64,000 nucleotides of DNA from Nocardioides rotundus (lineage in GTDB: Bacteria; Actinomycetota; Actinomycetes; Propionibacteriales; Nocardioidaceae). How positions within the stretch are numbered: the stretch's first letter is position 1; every line of letters begins with the position of its first letter. Below the pieces are notes generated by a model that worked only from the letters and a program-made list of their open reading frames with translations, ran no database searches and had not been told where the DNA came from. The position numbers and the translations under genes are program-made. Of the stretch, positions 1 to 8,684 are shown in pieces. The stretch spans positions 248,001 to 312,000 of the forward strand of contig NZ_CP082922.1 in assembly GCF_019931675.1 (NCBI RefSeq). Direction: 5' to 3'.

Positions 1-3
1 GGC

Positions 4-738
4 TCAGACGTAGTTGACCGCGTTGGCCAGAAGCCCGCCGAGGACCCCGCCGATGATCGGGCCGACGACCGGCACCCATGCGTAGCCCCAGTCGCTGCTG
101 CCCTTGCCGGGGATCGGCAGGATCGCGTGCGCGATCCGCGGACCGAGGTCACGTGCCGGGTTGATGGCGTATCCGGTGGGTCCGCCGAGGCTGGCGCCGA
201 TGCCGACGACCAGCAGTGCGACGGCCAGGGGGCCCAGGCCACTGGGCGTCTTGCCGAAGCTGATGATGACGAAGACCAGCACGAAGGTGCCGAGCACCTC
301 GGTGATGATGTTGGACACAGTGTTGCGGATCTCGGGGCCGGTGGAGAAGACGGCCAGCTTGACCGCCGGGTCCTGGTCGGGCTCGGCGAACTGGTCCTTG
401 TAGGCCAGCCAGCACAGGATCGCGCCGATGACGGCGCCGATCATCTGCGCTGCCAGGTAGGTCAGCGTGGTGCCGAGCGACACCTCGATGCCAGGGGCGT
501 ACTCCTTGGCGTCGGAGGCCAGCAGGCCCAGGGTGACGGCGGGGTTCAGGTGCGCGCCGGACTTGTAGGCGACGTACACGCCGGCGAACACGCCGATGCC
601 CCAGCCGAAGTTGATCATCAGGAAGCCGCCGTCGGCGCCCTTGCTCTTCGCCAGGACGACGTTCGCGACGACGCCGCAACCGAGCAGCAGCAGCGTCGCC
701 GTGCCCATGATCTCGTGCAGCAGGATGTCTTGATACAC
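4..738 (-). CDS. glpF: MIP family glycerol facilitator / aquaporin
   Basis: Inner-membrane channel of the major intrinsic protein family, most likely passing glycerol. The 244-residue length is normal for the family. Both half-helix signatures are present: HLNPAV (NPA at residues 65-67) and AINPARDLGPR (NPA at 193-195). The Asp after the second NPAR is typical of glycerol facilitators rather than pure water channels. Six hydrophobic segments can be read. The start is a GTG preceded by AGGAG with good spacing. It is transcribed away from glpD, its functional partner: glycerol enters here, is phosphorylated by GlpK (not in the window) and oxidised by GlpD. Substrate is inferred from the family and the neighbour. 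Confidence 0.92.
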   Translation of the reverse strand: MYQDILLHEIMGTATLLLLGCGVVANVVLAKSKGADGGFLMINFGWGIGVFAGVYVAYKSGAHLNPAVTLGLLASDAKEYAPGIEVSLGTTLTYLAAQMIGAVIGAILCWLAYKDQFAEPDQDPAVKLAVFSTGPEIRNTVSNIITEVLGTFVLVFVIISFGKTPSGLGPLAVALLVVGIGASLGGPTGYAINPARDLGPRIAHAILPIPGKGSSDWGYAWVPVVGPIIGGVLGGLLANAVNYV

Positions 739-952
739 AGTGCTCCTCAGGCCGAGTGCCCCGCCCTCGGTGGGCGGACGGCACGGTGATGCCGCTCACA
801 GCGACGGGGCCGACCCTAGAGACAGGGGCCCTGATTGCCAACCCTTCCAACGGCGAGTTCTCCCGCTGTTGAGGGCGATGCGGCGCCTCCGGCTTGCGGG
901 GTGCGGCGGGGTGCACGAGAGTTGGCCGGAGACGATCGGGAGGGAACCAGCG
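739..952. promoter_or_regulatory. Divergent glpF/glpD control region
   Basis: The 214-base gap between the two divergent glycerol genes must hold both promoters. The glpD end carries a GGGAGGGAAC ribosome-binding site just before the ATG at 953. I see no convincing operator palindrome. Confidence 0.5.
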
Positions 953-2671
953 ATGCCCATGCCCCCGCGGCTCGACGCCGCCTATCGGGAGCGCGCCTTC
1001 GCGGCGCTGAAGGACCACGAGTACGACGTCCTCGTCATCGGCGGCGGCGTGACGGGAGCGGGGGTCGCGCTGGACGCGGCGACCCGCGGGCTCTCGGTCG
1101 CGCTGGTCGAGCAACGCGACTTCGCCTCCGGCACGTCCTCGCGCTCCTCCAAGCTCTTCCATGGCGGGCTGCGCTACCTGGAGCAGATGAACTTCGCGCT
1201 GGTGCGGGAGGCGCTGAAGGAGCGCGAGCTGATGCTCACCCGGATCGCGCCGCACCTGGTGAAGCCGGTGTCGTTCCTCTACCCGCTGCAGCACAAGGTG
1301 TGGGAGCGGCCCTACGTCACCGCGGGCCTCACACTCTACGACTCGATGGGCGGCGCGCGCACCGTGCCGCGGCACAAGCAGCTGACCCGCACCAAGGCGC
1401 TGCAGATGGTGCCCGCGCTGCGCAACGACGCGCTCGTCGGTGCGCTGCTCTACTACGACGCCCAGGCCGACGACGCGCGGCACACCCTGACCGTGGCGCG
1501 CACCGCGGCGGCGTACGGCGCGACCATCCTCAACTCCGCGCAGGTCGAGGCGCTGCTCAAGGAGGGCGAGCGGGTGGTCGGCGCGACGGTCGAGGACGTC
1601 GAGACCGGCGAGCTGGTCGACGTCCGCGCCAAGGTGGTCATCAACTGCACCGGCGTGTGGACCGACGACATCCAGACCCTCGCCGGCGGGCGCGGCCGCT
1701 TCCACGTGCGCGCGTCCAAGGGCGTGCACATCGTGGTGCCGCGCGACCGGATCAACTCCGAGACCGGGCTGATCCTGCGCACGGAGAAGTCGGTGCTCTT
1801 CGTGATCCCGTGGAGCACCCACTGGATCGTCGGCACCACCGACACCGACTGGACCCTCGACAAGGCGCACCCGGCGGCCAGCCGCGCCGACATCGACTAC
1901 ATCCTCGAGCACGTCAACTCGGTGCTCGCGGTGCCGCTGACCCACGACGACATCCAGGGGGTGTACGCCGGCCTGCGGCCGCTGCTGTCGGGGGAGAGCG
2001 ACCAGACCTCGCAGCTCTCGCGCGAGCACGCGGTCGCGCGGCCCCAGCCGGGGCTGGTCTCCATCGCCGGCGGGAAGTACACGACCTACCGGGTGATGGC
2101 GGCCGACGCGGTCGATGCGGCGAAGGTCGACCTCGGCGACAGCGTGCCGGACAGCGTCACCGAGCTGATCCCGCTCGTGGGCGCGGAGGGCTATCACGCG
2201 ATGTCGAACCAGGTGGACCGGCTGGCCGAGCGCAACGGTGTGCCAGCGTGGCGGATGACCCGGTTGCTGGACCGCTACGGGTCGATGGTCGACGAGCTGT
2301 TCGCGCTCGCTGCCGATGACCCGTCCTTGCTCGAGCCGCTGCCCGGCGCGGAGGAGTACCTCAAGGCGGAGATCGTCTATGCCGCCACCCACGAGTCGGC
2401 GTTGCATCTGGACGACCTGCTGGCCCGGCGTACTCGCATCTCGATCGAGACCCTCGACCGCGGCGCGGCGGCCGCCGAGTCCGCGGCCGCGCTGGTCGCG
2501 CCGCACCTGGGCTGGGACGAGGCGCGGATCAACGACGAGGTGGCGGCCTACCGCTCCCGGGTGGAGGCCGAGCGCGAGTCGCAGACCGAGACCGACGACC
2601 AGGAGGCGAACGCCGAGCGGCTGGCCGCGCCGGACATCCGCAAGCGGGCGGTCGGGCGCGCGCTGGACTGA
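953..2671 (+). CDS. glpD: Aerobic glycerol-3-phosphate dehydrogenase
   Basis: FAD-dependent membrane-associated enzyme that oxidises sn-glycerol 3-phosphate to dihydroxyacetone phosphate and passes electrons to quinones. The N-terminus has the dinucleotide-binding motif VLVIGGGVTGAGVALDA (about residues 24-40), then the family block GTSSRSSKLFHGGLRYLEQ, and GGKYTTYR near residue 375. The C-terminal DAO_C domain is present, and the 572-residue length is normal. The frame is open well upstream, but the ATG at 953 has a clear ribosome-binding site and begins the conserved protein. The charged tail after the last domain (about 30 residues rich in Glu, Thr and Asp) is slightly longer than usual. 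Confidence 0.95.
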   Translation: MPMPPRLDAAYRERAFAALKDHEYDVLVIGGGVTGAGVALDAATRGLSVALVEQRDFASGTSSRSSKLFHGGLRYLEQMNFALVREALKERELMLTRIAPHLVKPVSFLYPLQHKVWERPYVTAGLTLYDSMGGARTVPRHKQLTRTKALQMVPALRNDALVGALLYYDAQADDARHTLTVARTAAAYGATILNSAQVEALLKEGERVVGATVEDVETGELVDVRAKVVINCTGVWTDDIQTLAGGRGRFHVRASKGVHIVVPRDRINSETGLILRTEKSVLFVIPWSTHWIVGTTDTDWTLDKAHPAASRADIDYILEHVNSVLAVPLTHDDIQGVYAGLRPLLSGESDQTSQLSREHAVARPQPGLVSIAGGKYTTYRVMAADAVDAAKVDLGDSVPDSVTELIPLVGAEGYHAMSNQVDRLAERNGVPAWRMTRLLDRYGSMVDELFALAADDPSLLEPLPGAEEYLKAEIVYAATHESALHLDDLLARRTRISIETLDRGAAAAESAAALVAPHLGWDEARINDEVAAYRSRVEAERESQTETDDQEANAERLAAPDIRKRAVGRALD

Positions 2672-2733
2672 GGAGCCTCACATCCATCGAGTCGCCCTCG
2701 ACCGTGCTGGGGCTTCGGGAGTGCGCGGTCGGC

Positions 2734-4035
2734 CTATCTGCGTCGGTGGAACGTCACGGTGTTGTCGGCATGGATCACGGTCTGGTAGGTGGGGTCGTGT
2801 GCTCGTCGGTGGTGGTGGGGGCAGTAGAGGCGGCAGTCGTGGATGTTGGTGTGGCCGTGGTCGCGGGCCCATTGTCGGTCGTGGTGGGCGTGGCAGCCTG
2901 AGGGTGGGATGGTGCAGCCGCGGGCGGTGCAGCCGCGGTCGCGGAGGCCGAGGGCGATGCGCTGGGCTTTGGTGTGGTAGCGGCGGGTCCGGCCGAGGTC
3001 GAGGACCTCTGAGGGGCCGCCGAGGACGGCGGGGATGATGCCGGCTTCGCAGGCCAGGCGGCGGGCGGTGCCGGCGTCGATGTGGTCGCCGTTGTCCAGG
3101 GTCGCTGTTCCGATGCCAGAGAGCAGGGTGTCGAGGGTCATGGTGATGACGATCTGGGCGTTCACCCCGCCGCTTTCGGGGAGCCGATCGGTCGGGTAGT
3201 GCTCGATGAGCTCGCCGAACGCTTGTCCGTGGCGTTCGGGCACGGACCGCCAGTCCCCGGTCTGTGGGTCTTTCAGGTCGTCGTGGTCGTGGCGCTTGGG
3301 GTTGGCGATGGCGTGGATGGCTTGGCGGAGCATCGCGCCTTGGTGGGCGGGGATCACAAAGGTGCCGTGGGTGCGGCCGTGGCCGTCGTCGTACATCGTC
3401 AGGCTGGCTGTTTGGGCTGCGGCGGCGGCTTCGCGTTCCAGCACGCGTTGTTCGTGGGATTCGCCGACCTCGGGCGCGACGATGTCGAGGATCCCTTTGC
3501 CGAGGCGGCCCAGGGCGTCGGCGTCGAAGTGCGCGGCGTCGGCCAGCAGCCGGTCCCGCGCCTGCTCCCGAACGGAGTCGTCGATGGTGTCGGGGAGCGC
3601 GTCGACCGCGCGCAGGACCACCGCGGCCTGATCCGCGCGGATCCGGCCGGCAGCCAGGGCATCGGCGATGGGGGTGTTGGCGTCATAGCCCAGCTCGAGC
3701 CCGAACTTCAGCAGGCGGCGGGCCTCGCGGAGGGTGACACGGGTGGTGTCGGCGTACCACGCCGCGGCCGACCTGTGCCCGCTCTGGTGGTGGAGCGCGC
3801 GGCGGTCCGCGTCGGCGACGGTGCGGGCCAGGGCGTGGGTGAGCCGCCCGGTCGCGGCGGTGAGCTGGTGGACCAGCCCGGCCACCTGATCGTCCGAGAG
3901 CCCGGTCAGCGACAGCTCGCCCAGCCCGTCCAACACCCCTTCCAGCCCGGCCGAGAGGGCCTCCAACCTGGCCGACGCCCCCGTGCCGGGGGCGTGCCAC
4001 TCCCCGGACGGTGGGTCGGGGACCAGGGAGACCAT
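2734..4035 (-). CDS. DUF222 / 13E12-repeat protein with C-terminal HNH nuclease domain
   Basis: A 433-residue member of the actinobacterial 13E12 family: an N-terminal mostly helical DUF222 region (about residues 30-330), then a C-terminal HNH-like motif within the last 65 residues (CTARGCTIPPSGCHAHH, then a Trp, then NIHDCRLYCPHHHRRAHD). These proteins occur in many copies in actinobacterial genomes. Their biological role is not established, and DNA cleavage is inferred from the HNH fold. The ATG at 4035 follows GGAAGG. It is flanked by convergent glpD and by the end of the M1 peptidase operon. No transposase or inverted-repeat ends are visible, so there is no direct sign that it is mobile. 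Confidence 0.85.
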   Translation of the reverse strand: MVSLVPDPPSGEWHAPGTGASARLEALSAGLEGVLDGLGELSLTGLSDDQVAGLVHQLTAATGRLTHALARTVADADRRALHHQSGHRSAAAWYADTTRVTLREARRLLKFGLELGYDANTPIADALAAGRIRADQAAVVLRAVDALPDTIDDSVREQARDRLLADAAHFDADALGRLGKGILDIVAPEVGESHEQRVLEREAAAAAQTASLTMYDDGHGRTHGTFVIPAHQGAMLRQAIHAIANPKRHDHDDLKDPQTGDWRSVPERHGQAFGELIEHYPTDRLPESGGVNAQIVITMTLDTLLSGIGTATLDNGDHIDAGTARRLACEAGIIPAVLGGPSEVLDLGRTRRYHTKAQRIALGLRDRGCTARGCTIPPSGCHAHHDRQWARDHGHTNIHDCRLYCPHHHRRAHDPTYQTVIHADNTVTFHRRR

Positions 4036-4202
4036 GAGAGGGACCTTCCGGCGGGATGCGGATGCTGTAATGATTCGATCATAGTATCGAATGTGATCGG
4101 AGACACTGCTTCCTTGGTCTATGACAATCGGCGGCAAACCCTCCCAAAGACACCGATTCCTGTCGCCGACTCGGGGTGCACAAGCACCGACTCGGCAGGG
4201 CG

Positions 4203-5648
4203 TCAGGTCCGCGGGGGCGTGGCCGGACTCATCAGCCAGTCGCGGAAGAGGCCGGAGAGCTCCTCGCCGGTGGTGCGCTCCATGTGGGCGATCAGCTGGC
4301 GCCGGCCGGCGTTGCCGTTGTCGTAGGCGCGCGGCCAGCTGCGGATCGCCTGCCAGAAGGCCGCGTCGCCCACGCGGCGGCGTACCTCGTGCCACATCAG
4401 GGCCGGCGGGATGTAGACGTTCCCCGACGCGAAGTCGTCGGGGTCGAAGCGGGCGGGCGGCCCCGCCTCGTCGCGCAGCATCTGGTCCCGCTCGGCCTGC
4501 ACGTCCATCAACCCGTCCAGCGACTCCCCGGTCGCCTCGGCCTCGTAGACGAACTGCAGATACGTGGTGATGCCCTCGCTCAACCACAGGTCGCGCCAGT
4601 CCCGGGGCGTGACCTGGTTGCCGAAGTAGTGATGCACCATCTCGTGCACCAGCACCGGGTCGGACAGGGCGTAGTCGCTGTTGCCCAGGGTGATCAGCGC
4701 CTGGGTCTCCATCCCGCTCATCGTGTCGACGACCAGCGTGCCCGCCGAGGAGAAGGGCCACGGCCCGAGTCGCCGCTCGACCCACTCGACGGCGTCCTTG
4801 GTACGGCGCACCCGCGGCCAGGAGGACGCGAACCGGCGCGGCACCCAGTAGTTGAGCGGCACACCCGAGGCGGTCCGGTCGGTCTCGTGGCGGTAGTCGC
4901 CGATCGCCAGGGTGGTGAGGTACGACGCGGCGGGCTCGTCGAGGCGGTACGACGTCACGGTGCGCCCCGCCACCTCGCGGCGCGACGTCAGCCGGCCGCC
5001 GGCGACCCCGGCCCACGGCGCCTGCACGGAGACGGTGATGTCGTAGAGCGCCTTGTCCGACGGGTGGTCGTTGACGGGGTACCAGGTGAAGGCGCCGTAG
5101 GGCTCCTGGATGGTCCACACCTCGTCGCGGTCGCTGAGGGTGAAGCCGACGCTCTCCACGTCCTCCCGCGTCGAGGGCGAGCGCGTCGGCCGGGGACGGC
5201 CGGCGTAGTCGATCCGCAGACGGTAGCGACGGTCTGCCCGCACCCGTTGCTCGATCAGCAGGTCCTTGCCGCGGTGCTGGAAGGCGACGGGTCTTCCGTC
5301 CACCCGGACCGAGGACGGGGCGAGCGGGCCGGCGAGGTCGAGCTGGAATCGCGGCGCGTCCATGGTCGCCCGCATCAGGATCGTCGCCCGGCCGTCGAGC
5401 CGCTTCCTCACCCGGTCCCAGTCCAGGCGCAGGCGGTAGTGCAAGGCATCCACGCCCGGGTCGCCCACGTCGGGGTAGACGGGGTCCTCGACCGGGTCGC
5501 TGAGCGCCGCGTCCAGGCGGGGGTCGTCTGCACCCGTGGGGGCCGGTCGGAGCGGGGCGGCGGACTGCTCGGGCTGCTCCGGCTGCGGGGGCGTGCAGCC
5601 GACCGGGACGACCAGCAGGGGCAGGACCAGCCAGGCGGCCGGTCTCAC
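4203..5648 (-). CDS. M1 family (gluzincin) metallopeptidase, exported
   Basis: Zinc aminopeptidase-like enzyme of 481 residues. The zinc site is intact: HEMVHHYFGNQV (about residues 335-346), followed 18 residues later by Glu in LWLSEG. The substrate-binding GMET motif (variant of GAMEN) precedes it. The N-terminus has a short hydrophobic segment ending in VPVGC, suggesting export and perhaps lipid attachment, although Pro at -3 is a poor lipobox. The ERAP-like C-terminal domain is missing, as in short bacterial M1 enzymes. The GTG start overlaps the stop of the upstream GNAT-thioesterase gene by four bases (GTGA), so the two are translationally coupled and in one operon behind the sigma factor. 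Confidence 0.88.
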   Translation of the reverse strand: MRPAAWLVLPLLVVPVGCTPPQPEQPEQSAAPLRPAPTGADDPRLDAALSDPVEDPVYPDVGDPGVDALHYRLRLDWDRVRKRLDGRATILMRATMDAPRFQLDLAGPLAPSSVRVDGRPVAFQHRGKDLLIEQRVRADRRYRLRIDYAGRPRPTRSPSTREDVESVGFTLSDRDEVWTIQEPYGAFTWYPVNDHPSDKALYDITVSVQAPWAGVAGGRLTSRREVAGRTVTSYRLDEPAASYLTTLAIGDYRHETDRTASGVPLNYWVPRRFASSWPRVRRTKDAVEWVERRLGPWPFSSAGTLVVDTMSGMETQALITLGNSDYALSDPVLVHEMVHHYFGNQVTPRDWRDLWLSEGITTYLQFVYEAEATGESLDGLMDVQAERDQMLRDEAGPPARFDPDDFASGNVYIPPALMWHEVRRRVGDAAFWQAIRSWPRAYDNGNAGRRQLIAHMERTTGEELSGLFRDWLMSPATPPRT

Positions 5649-6544
5649 CGCTCCTCCCGGCGCAGTTCGGACGCGTAGCCCTCGAAGACCGCGACCACCC
5701 GGTCGTCCGCGCGGACGACGACGTCGTAGACCCCGCGCCCGGCCTCGCGGGAGCGCTCGGTCGCGCTCGCCTCGAGCATCTCGCCCAGGCGCACCGGGGA
5801 GCGGAACCGGATCGACGCCCCGGCGGCGACCGTGACCGGGCCGTGGCTGTTGCACGCGCAGGCGAAGGCGCTGTCGGCCACGGCGAACGTCAGCCCGCCG
5901 TGCCCGATCTCGTGCCCGTTCACCATGTCCTCCCGCACCGGCATGGTCACCACGGCGCGACCCGGGGCCACCGCGTCCAGGCGCATCCCCAGCGCCCGAC
6001 TCGCTCGGTCCTCGTCCCACATCCGGACGACCGCCTCGGGCCAGGCGGCGTCCCGGGTCAGCATCGCGATCCGCTTCGGCCCGTCGACCACCTCGCCCAC
6101 CTGCGCGAACCCGCGTCGGCGGTGGAAGGCGAGGCTCGCCTCGTTCGGCGGCTCGCTGTTCACCTCCAGGGCGAACAGCCCGTGCCGCCCGGCCCGTGCC
6201 TCGATGAGGTCATAGACCGCGCCGGCCACGCCAGTACGGCGGAAGCCGGGGGCGATCACGACGCGGTCGAGGTAGAGGAAGTCGTCGTACCGCTCGCCGA
6301 ACCACCGGTAGAGCCGGGAGTCGTAGCCCGTGCCCGCGGGCATCGTGACCACGAACCCCGCGACCTCGCCGTCGACGTCGACCACCTCGACGCGGCCGGT
6401 GGACTCCAGCATCGCCAGCCGGTCCTCGTCCATCGGGGACAGCAGCTCGACGTGGTCGGCGTTGAGCCCGAGCACGAGCTCCCGCTCGGACCCGTCGGCC
6501 GGCGGCCGCAGGCGCACCGTCCGGTCGCCGGGCTCGACGCCCAC
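5645..6544 (-). CDS. GNAT acetyltransferase fused to PaaI-type hotdog thioesterase
   Basis: One continuous 299-residue reading frame holding two enzyme domains. Residues about 1-165 form a GNAT fold: VAGFVVTMPAG (beta 4 region), then VIAPGFRRTGVAGAVYD, which is the acetyl-CoA pyrophosphate-binding motif, then NEASLAFHRRRGF. Residues about 175-299 form a PaaI/PaaD-like hotdog acyl-CoA thioesterase: the block HGGLTFAVADSAFA, then VTVAAGASIRFRSPVRLGE. The GTG start lies two bases after the sigma factor stop, and the end overlaps the M1 peptidase start. An acetyl-CoA-using and an acyl-CoA-hydrolysing domain in one chain is unusual. The substrate is unknown. paaN lies 3 kb away, but that may be chance. 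Confidence 0.85.
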   Translation of the reverse strand: MGVEPGDRTVRLRPPADGSERELVLGLNADHVELLSPMDEDRLAMLESTGRVEVVDVDGEVAGFVVTMPAGTGYDSRLYRWFGERYDDFLYLDRVVIAPGFRRTGVAGAVYDLIEARAGRHGLFALEVNSEPPNEASLAFHRRRGFAQVGEVVDGPKRIAMLTRDAAWPEAVVRMWDEDRASRALGMRLDAVAPGRAVVTMPVREDMVNGHEIGHGGLTFAVADSAFACACNSHGPVTVAAGASIRFRSPVRLGEMLEASATERSREAGRGVYDVVVRADDRVVAVFEGYASELRREER

Positions 6545-6545
6545 C

Positions 6546-7106
6546 TCAGCCCTCCGAGCGGAGCAGCGGGCGAGCCAGCTTGCGGCCGTGGTGGATCTGC
6601 GCCTTCACGGTGCCCAGCGGGGCACCGACCTGTTGCGCGATCTCCTCGTAGCTGAGCCCGTAGACGTCGCGGAGCAGGAGCGGCTCGACATACTGCGGGT
6701 GGTCGCGCTCGATGGTCTCCATCGCCTCCAGCAGGTCCAGCCGGGTGCCGGCGATGACGCTGGTGGTGCGCGGGTCGGCCCGCTCGAGGTGCATCTCGTC
6801 GGAGGGGAGCGCCTGCCGCTTCATTCGGCGGTAGGTGGAGCGCGCGGCGCTGACCGCCACGACGTGCATCCAGGTGGTGAAGCGGCCGCGCCCGCCCCAG
6901 GAGCCGACCTTCCCCGCGATCGCGATCAGGGCCTCCTGGGCGGCGTCCTCCGCGTCGGGGACATGCGGGAGCACGCCGCGGCAGACGTTGAGGACCCGCG
7001 GGCGCACCGCCGTCAACAGGTCCTCCAAGGCGCCCTGGTCGCCCGCCTGGGCCCGCCTGGCCAGGTCGTCGATCGCGTCGGGGCTGAGCCCCTGCCGCTC
7101 GTTCAT
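6546..7106 (-). CDS. ECF-type RNA polymerase sigma factor
   Basis: A 186-residue extracytoplasmic-function sigma factor. Region 2 runs from about residue 10 to 85, with DAEDAAQEALIAIAG (core-binding) and GRFTTWMHVVAVSAARSTYRR (-10 recognition). Region 4 covers about 125-180 with LLLRDVYGLSYEEIAQQV and GTVKAQIHHGRKLAR. The ATG at 7106 follows CAGGAGAG. It heads an operon with the GNAT-thioesterase and M1 peptidase genes and is divergent, 59 bases away, from a membrane Ser/Thr kinase. No anti-sigma gene is next to it, so the kinase is a candidate for its control (inference). Confidence 0.92.
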   Translation of the reverse strand: MNERQGLSPDAIDDLARRAQAGDQGALEDLLTAVRPRVLNVCRGVLPHVPDAEDAAQEALIAIAGKVGSWGGRGRFTTWMHVVAVSAARSTYRRMKRQALPSDEMHLERADPRTTSVIAGTRLDLLEAMETIERDHPQYVEPLLLRDVYGLSYEEIAQQVGAPLGTVKAQIHHGRKLARPLLRSEG

Positions 7107-7153
7107 CACTCTCCTGGTGCTGCTCGTCGATCCCCCGCAGGGCTCGCTAGCAA

Positions 7154-7168
7154 CATAATGCAGGGGTG
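7154..7168 (+). promoter_or_regulatory. -10-like hexamer directly upstream of kinase GTG (leaderless start)
   Basis: CATAAT at 7154-7159 is followed by six bases and then the GTG at 7166. There is no ribosome-binding site at a usable distance, since CAGGGG abuts the start. This spacing fits transcription beginning at or next to the start codon, as is common in actinobacteria. Confidence 0.45.
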
Positions 7169-8680
7169 GCATCACCTTCTCGCCTCGGTCGCTACGCCGT
7201 GCGCCGCCGGATCGGCGCGGGGGGCTTCGCCACGGTCTGGCTCTGCTACGACGAGCAGCTGGACTCCCCGGTCGCGGTGAAGGTGCTGGCCGAGAACTGG
7301 GCGGTGGACCTGCACGTGCGCCAGCGCTTCGTCGAGGAGGGGCGCTTCCTGCGGAAGGTCGAGTCGCCGCACGTCGTGCCCGTCTACGACGCGGGCGAGC
7401 TCGACGACGGGCGGCCGTTCCTGGTGATGGCCTACGCCGACCAGGGGAGTCTGGCCGACCGGCTCGACCTGGCCCCCCTGGAGGTGGGGCAGGCCCTGCA
7501 GGTGGTGCGCGAGGTCGGAGTGGGGTTGCGCGCGCTGCACCAACGCGGCGTCCTGCACCGGGACGTGAAGCCGGCCAACGTGCTCTTCCGCTCCGAGCCG
7601 CGCGACGAGCAGGACGGCCCGGCGATGGTCCGCTCGATGGTCGGCGACCTGGGGTTGGGCAAGTCGCTGGACATGTCCTCGCGGCTGTCCATGGTGGCCG
7701 GCACCCCGGCCTACGTCGCACCCGAACAGGCGCGGGGGGATCGGCTGGACGCCCGCGCCGACCTGTTCTCCCTGGCGGCCGTGGCCTACTTGCTCCTGGC
7801 CCACCGCCCGCCGTTCCAGCACGCCTCCCTGTCCGCGGCCTCGGACCGCGCGCTGCCCTCGGAGGGGTCGGGCCTCCCGCCGGAGGCCGACGCCGTGCTG
7901 CGACGGGGGTTGGCGCCGGACCCGGAGGATCGGTACGACGACATCGCCGCGTTCGTGGGCGACCTGGCCGCCTCCCTGGAGCACGTCGCGGGCGCCGATG
8001 CGACCGGTCAGGTCGCATGGCTCCCGACCGACCCGGATGCGACCCGGGTCGGGGCGCCGCCCTCCCCGCTGCCCTCCTCCTCGCCGTCGCCTCCCTCGCG
8101 GTCGAGCTCGGAGACCGCCCCCGCCGGGGGCTCCGCGCCGACGAGGCGGAGCGGGATCGGCCGCGGCTGGCTGGTTGCCGCTGCGGTGGCGGCGGTCCTG
8201 GGCGTCGCCGGTGGGTGGGTCCTGGGCCGGCAGGCGCCCGCGGACGTGACGGTAAGCGACGAGAACGGGTCCCTGCGGGTGACGGTCCCGGGGAGCTGGA
8301 ACGGTGCGCTCGGCCGGGGGGAGTGGACGCCGCCGGGGTCCGCCGGCTCCTACTCGGCTCTGTCGGTCGGGTCGCGCCGGGGCTGGCAGGGCGACCCGGG
8401 GGCCAACGGCGTCTTCCTCGGGATCCTGCCCGGAGGCAGCCTGCCCGTGGACCTACCCGGACACCCTTCCTGCACCGAGGTGCAGGACCCGATCAACGAC
8501 GAGAGCGCGGCCCTCGGGCCGACCGTGACCGTGGTCAACGCACGCTGTGCCGGAGGGTCGACCGTCTTCGAGCGGGTGATCCGCGTGGCCGACAACCGGC
8601 TGCTGTGGGTGCAGGTGCAGGCCGACGACCGGTCCGCGGCGACCGCCGTACTCGACTCGGTGCAGGTCTCCGGCTTCTGA
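7166..8680 (+). CDS. Membrane-anchored Ser/Thr protein kinase with extracytoplasmic domain
   Basis: A 504-residue PknB-type (Hanks) kinase. The glycine loop is IGAGGFATVW (residues 16-25), the catalytic Lys is K39 in VAVKVL, the catalytic loop is HRDVKPANV (131-139), and the activation segment ends with GTPAYVAPEQ. The metal-binding motif reads GDLGLGK, so DLG replaces DFG. After a Pro/Ser-rich linker there is one membrane helix at about 334-355. Then comes a ~150-residue external domain with VTVPGSWNG and two cysteines (about 436 and 463) that could form a disulfide. There are no PASTA repeats, so the ligand is unknown. It is divergent from the ECF sigma gene and convergent with another membrane-anchored protein four bases after its stop. 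Confidence 0.93.
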   Translation: MASPSRLGRYAVRRRIGAGGFATVWLCYDEQLDSPVAVKVLAENWAVDLHVRQRFVEEGRFLRKVESPHVVPVYDAGELDDGRPFLVMAYADQGSLADRLDLAPLEVGQALQVVREVGVGLRALHQRGVLHRDVKPANVLFRSEPRDEQDGPAMVRSMVGDLGLGKSLDMSSRLSMVAGTPAYVAPEQARGDRLDARADLFSLAAVAYLLLAHRPPFQHASLSAASDRALPSEGSGLPPEADAVLRRGLAPDPEDRYDDIAAFVGDLAASLEHVAGADATGQVAWLPTDPDATRVGAPPSPLPSSSPSPPSRSSSETAPAGGSAPTRRSGIGRGWLVAAAVAAVLGVAGGWVLGRQAPADVTVSDENGSLRVTVPGSWNGALGRGEWTPPGSAGSYSALSVGSRRGWQGDPGANGVFLGILPGGSLPVDLPGHPSCTEVQDPINDESAALGPTVTVVNARCAGGSTVFERVIRVADNRLLWVQVQADDRSAATAVLDSVQVSGF

Positions 8681-8684
8681 TCGA

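Noticed and set aside
2734..4035. DUF222-HNH gene as a homing endonuclease or mobile intron
   Set aside because: It stands alone between genes with no interrupted host gene or repeat ends. Only family membership is claimed.
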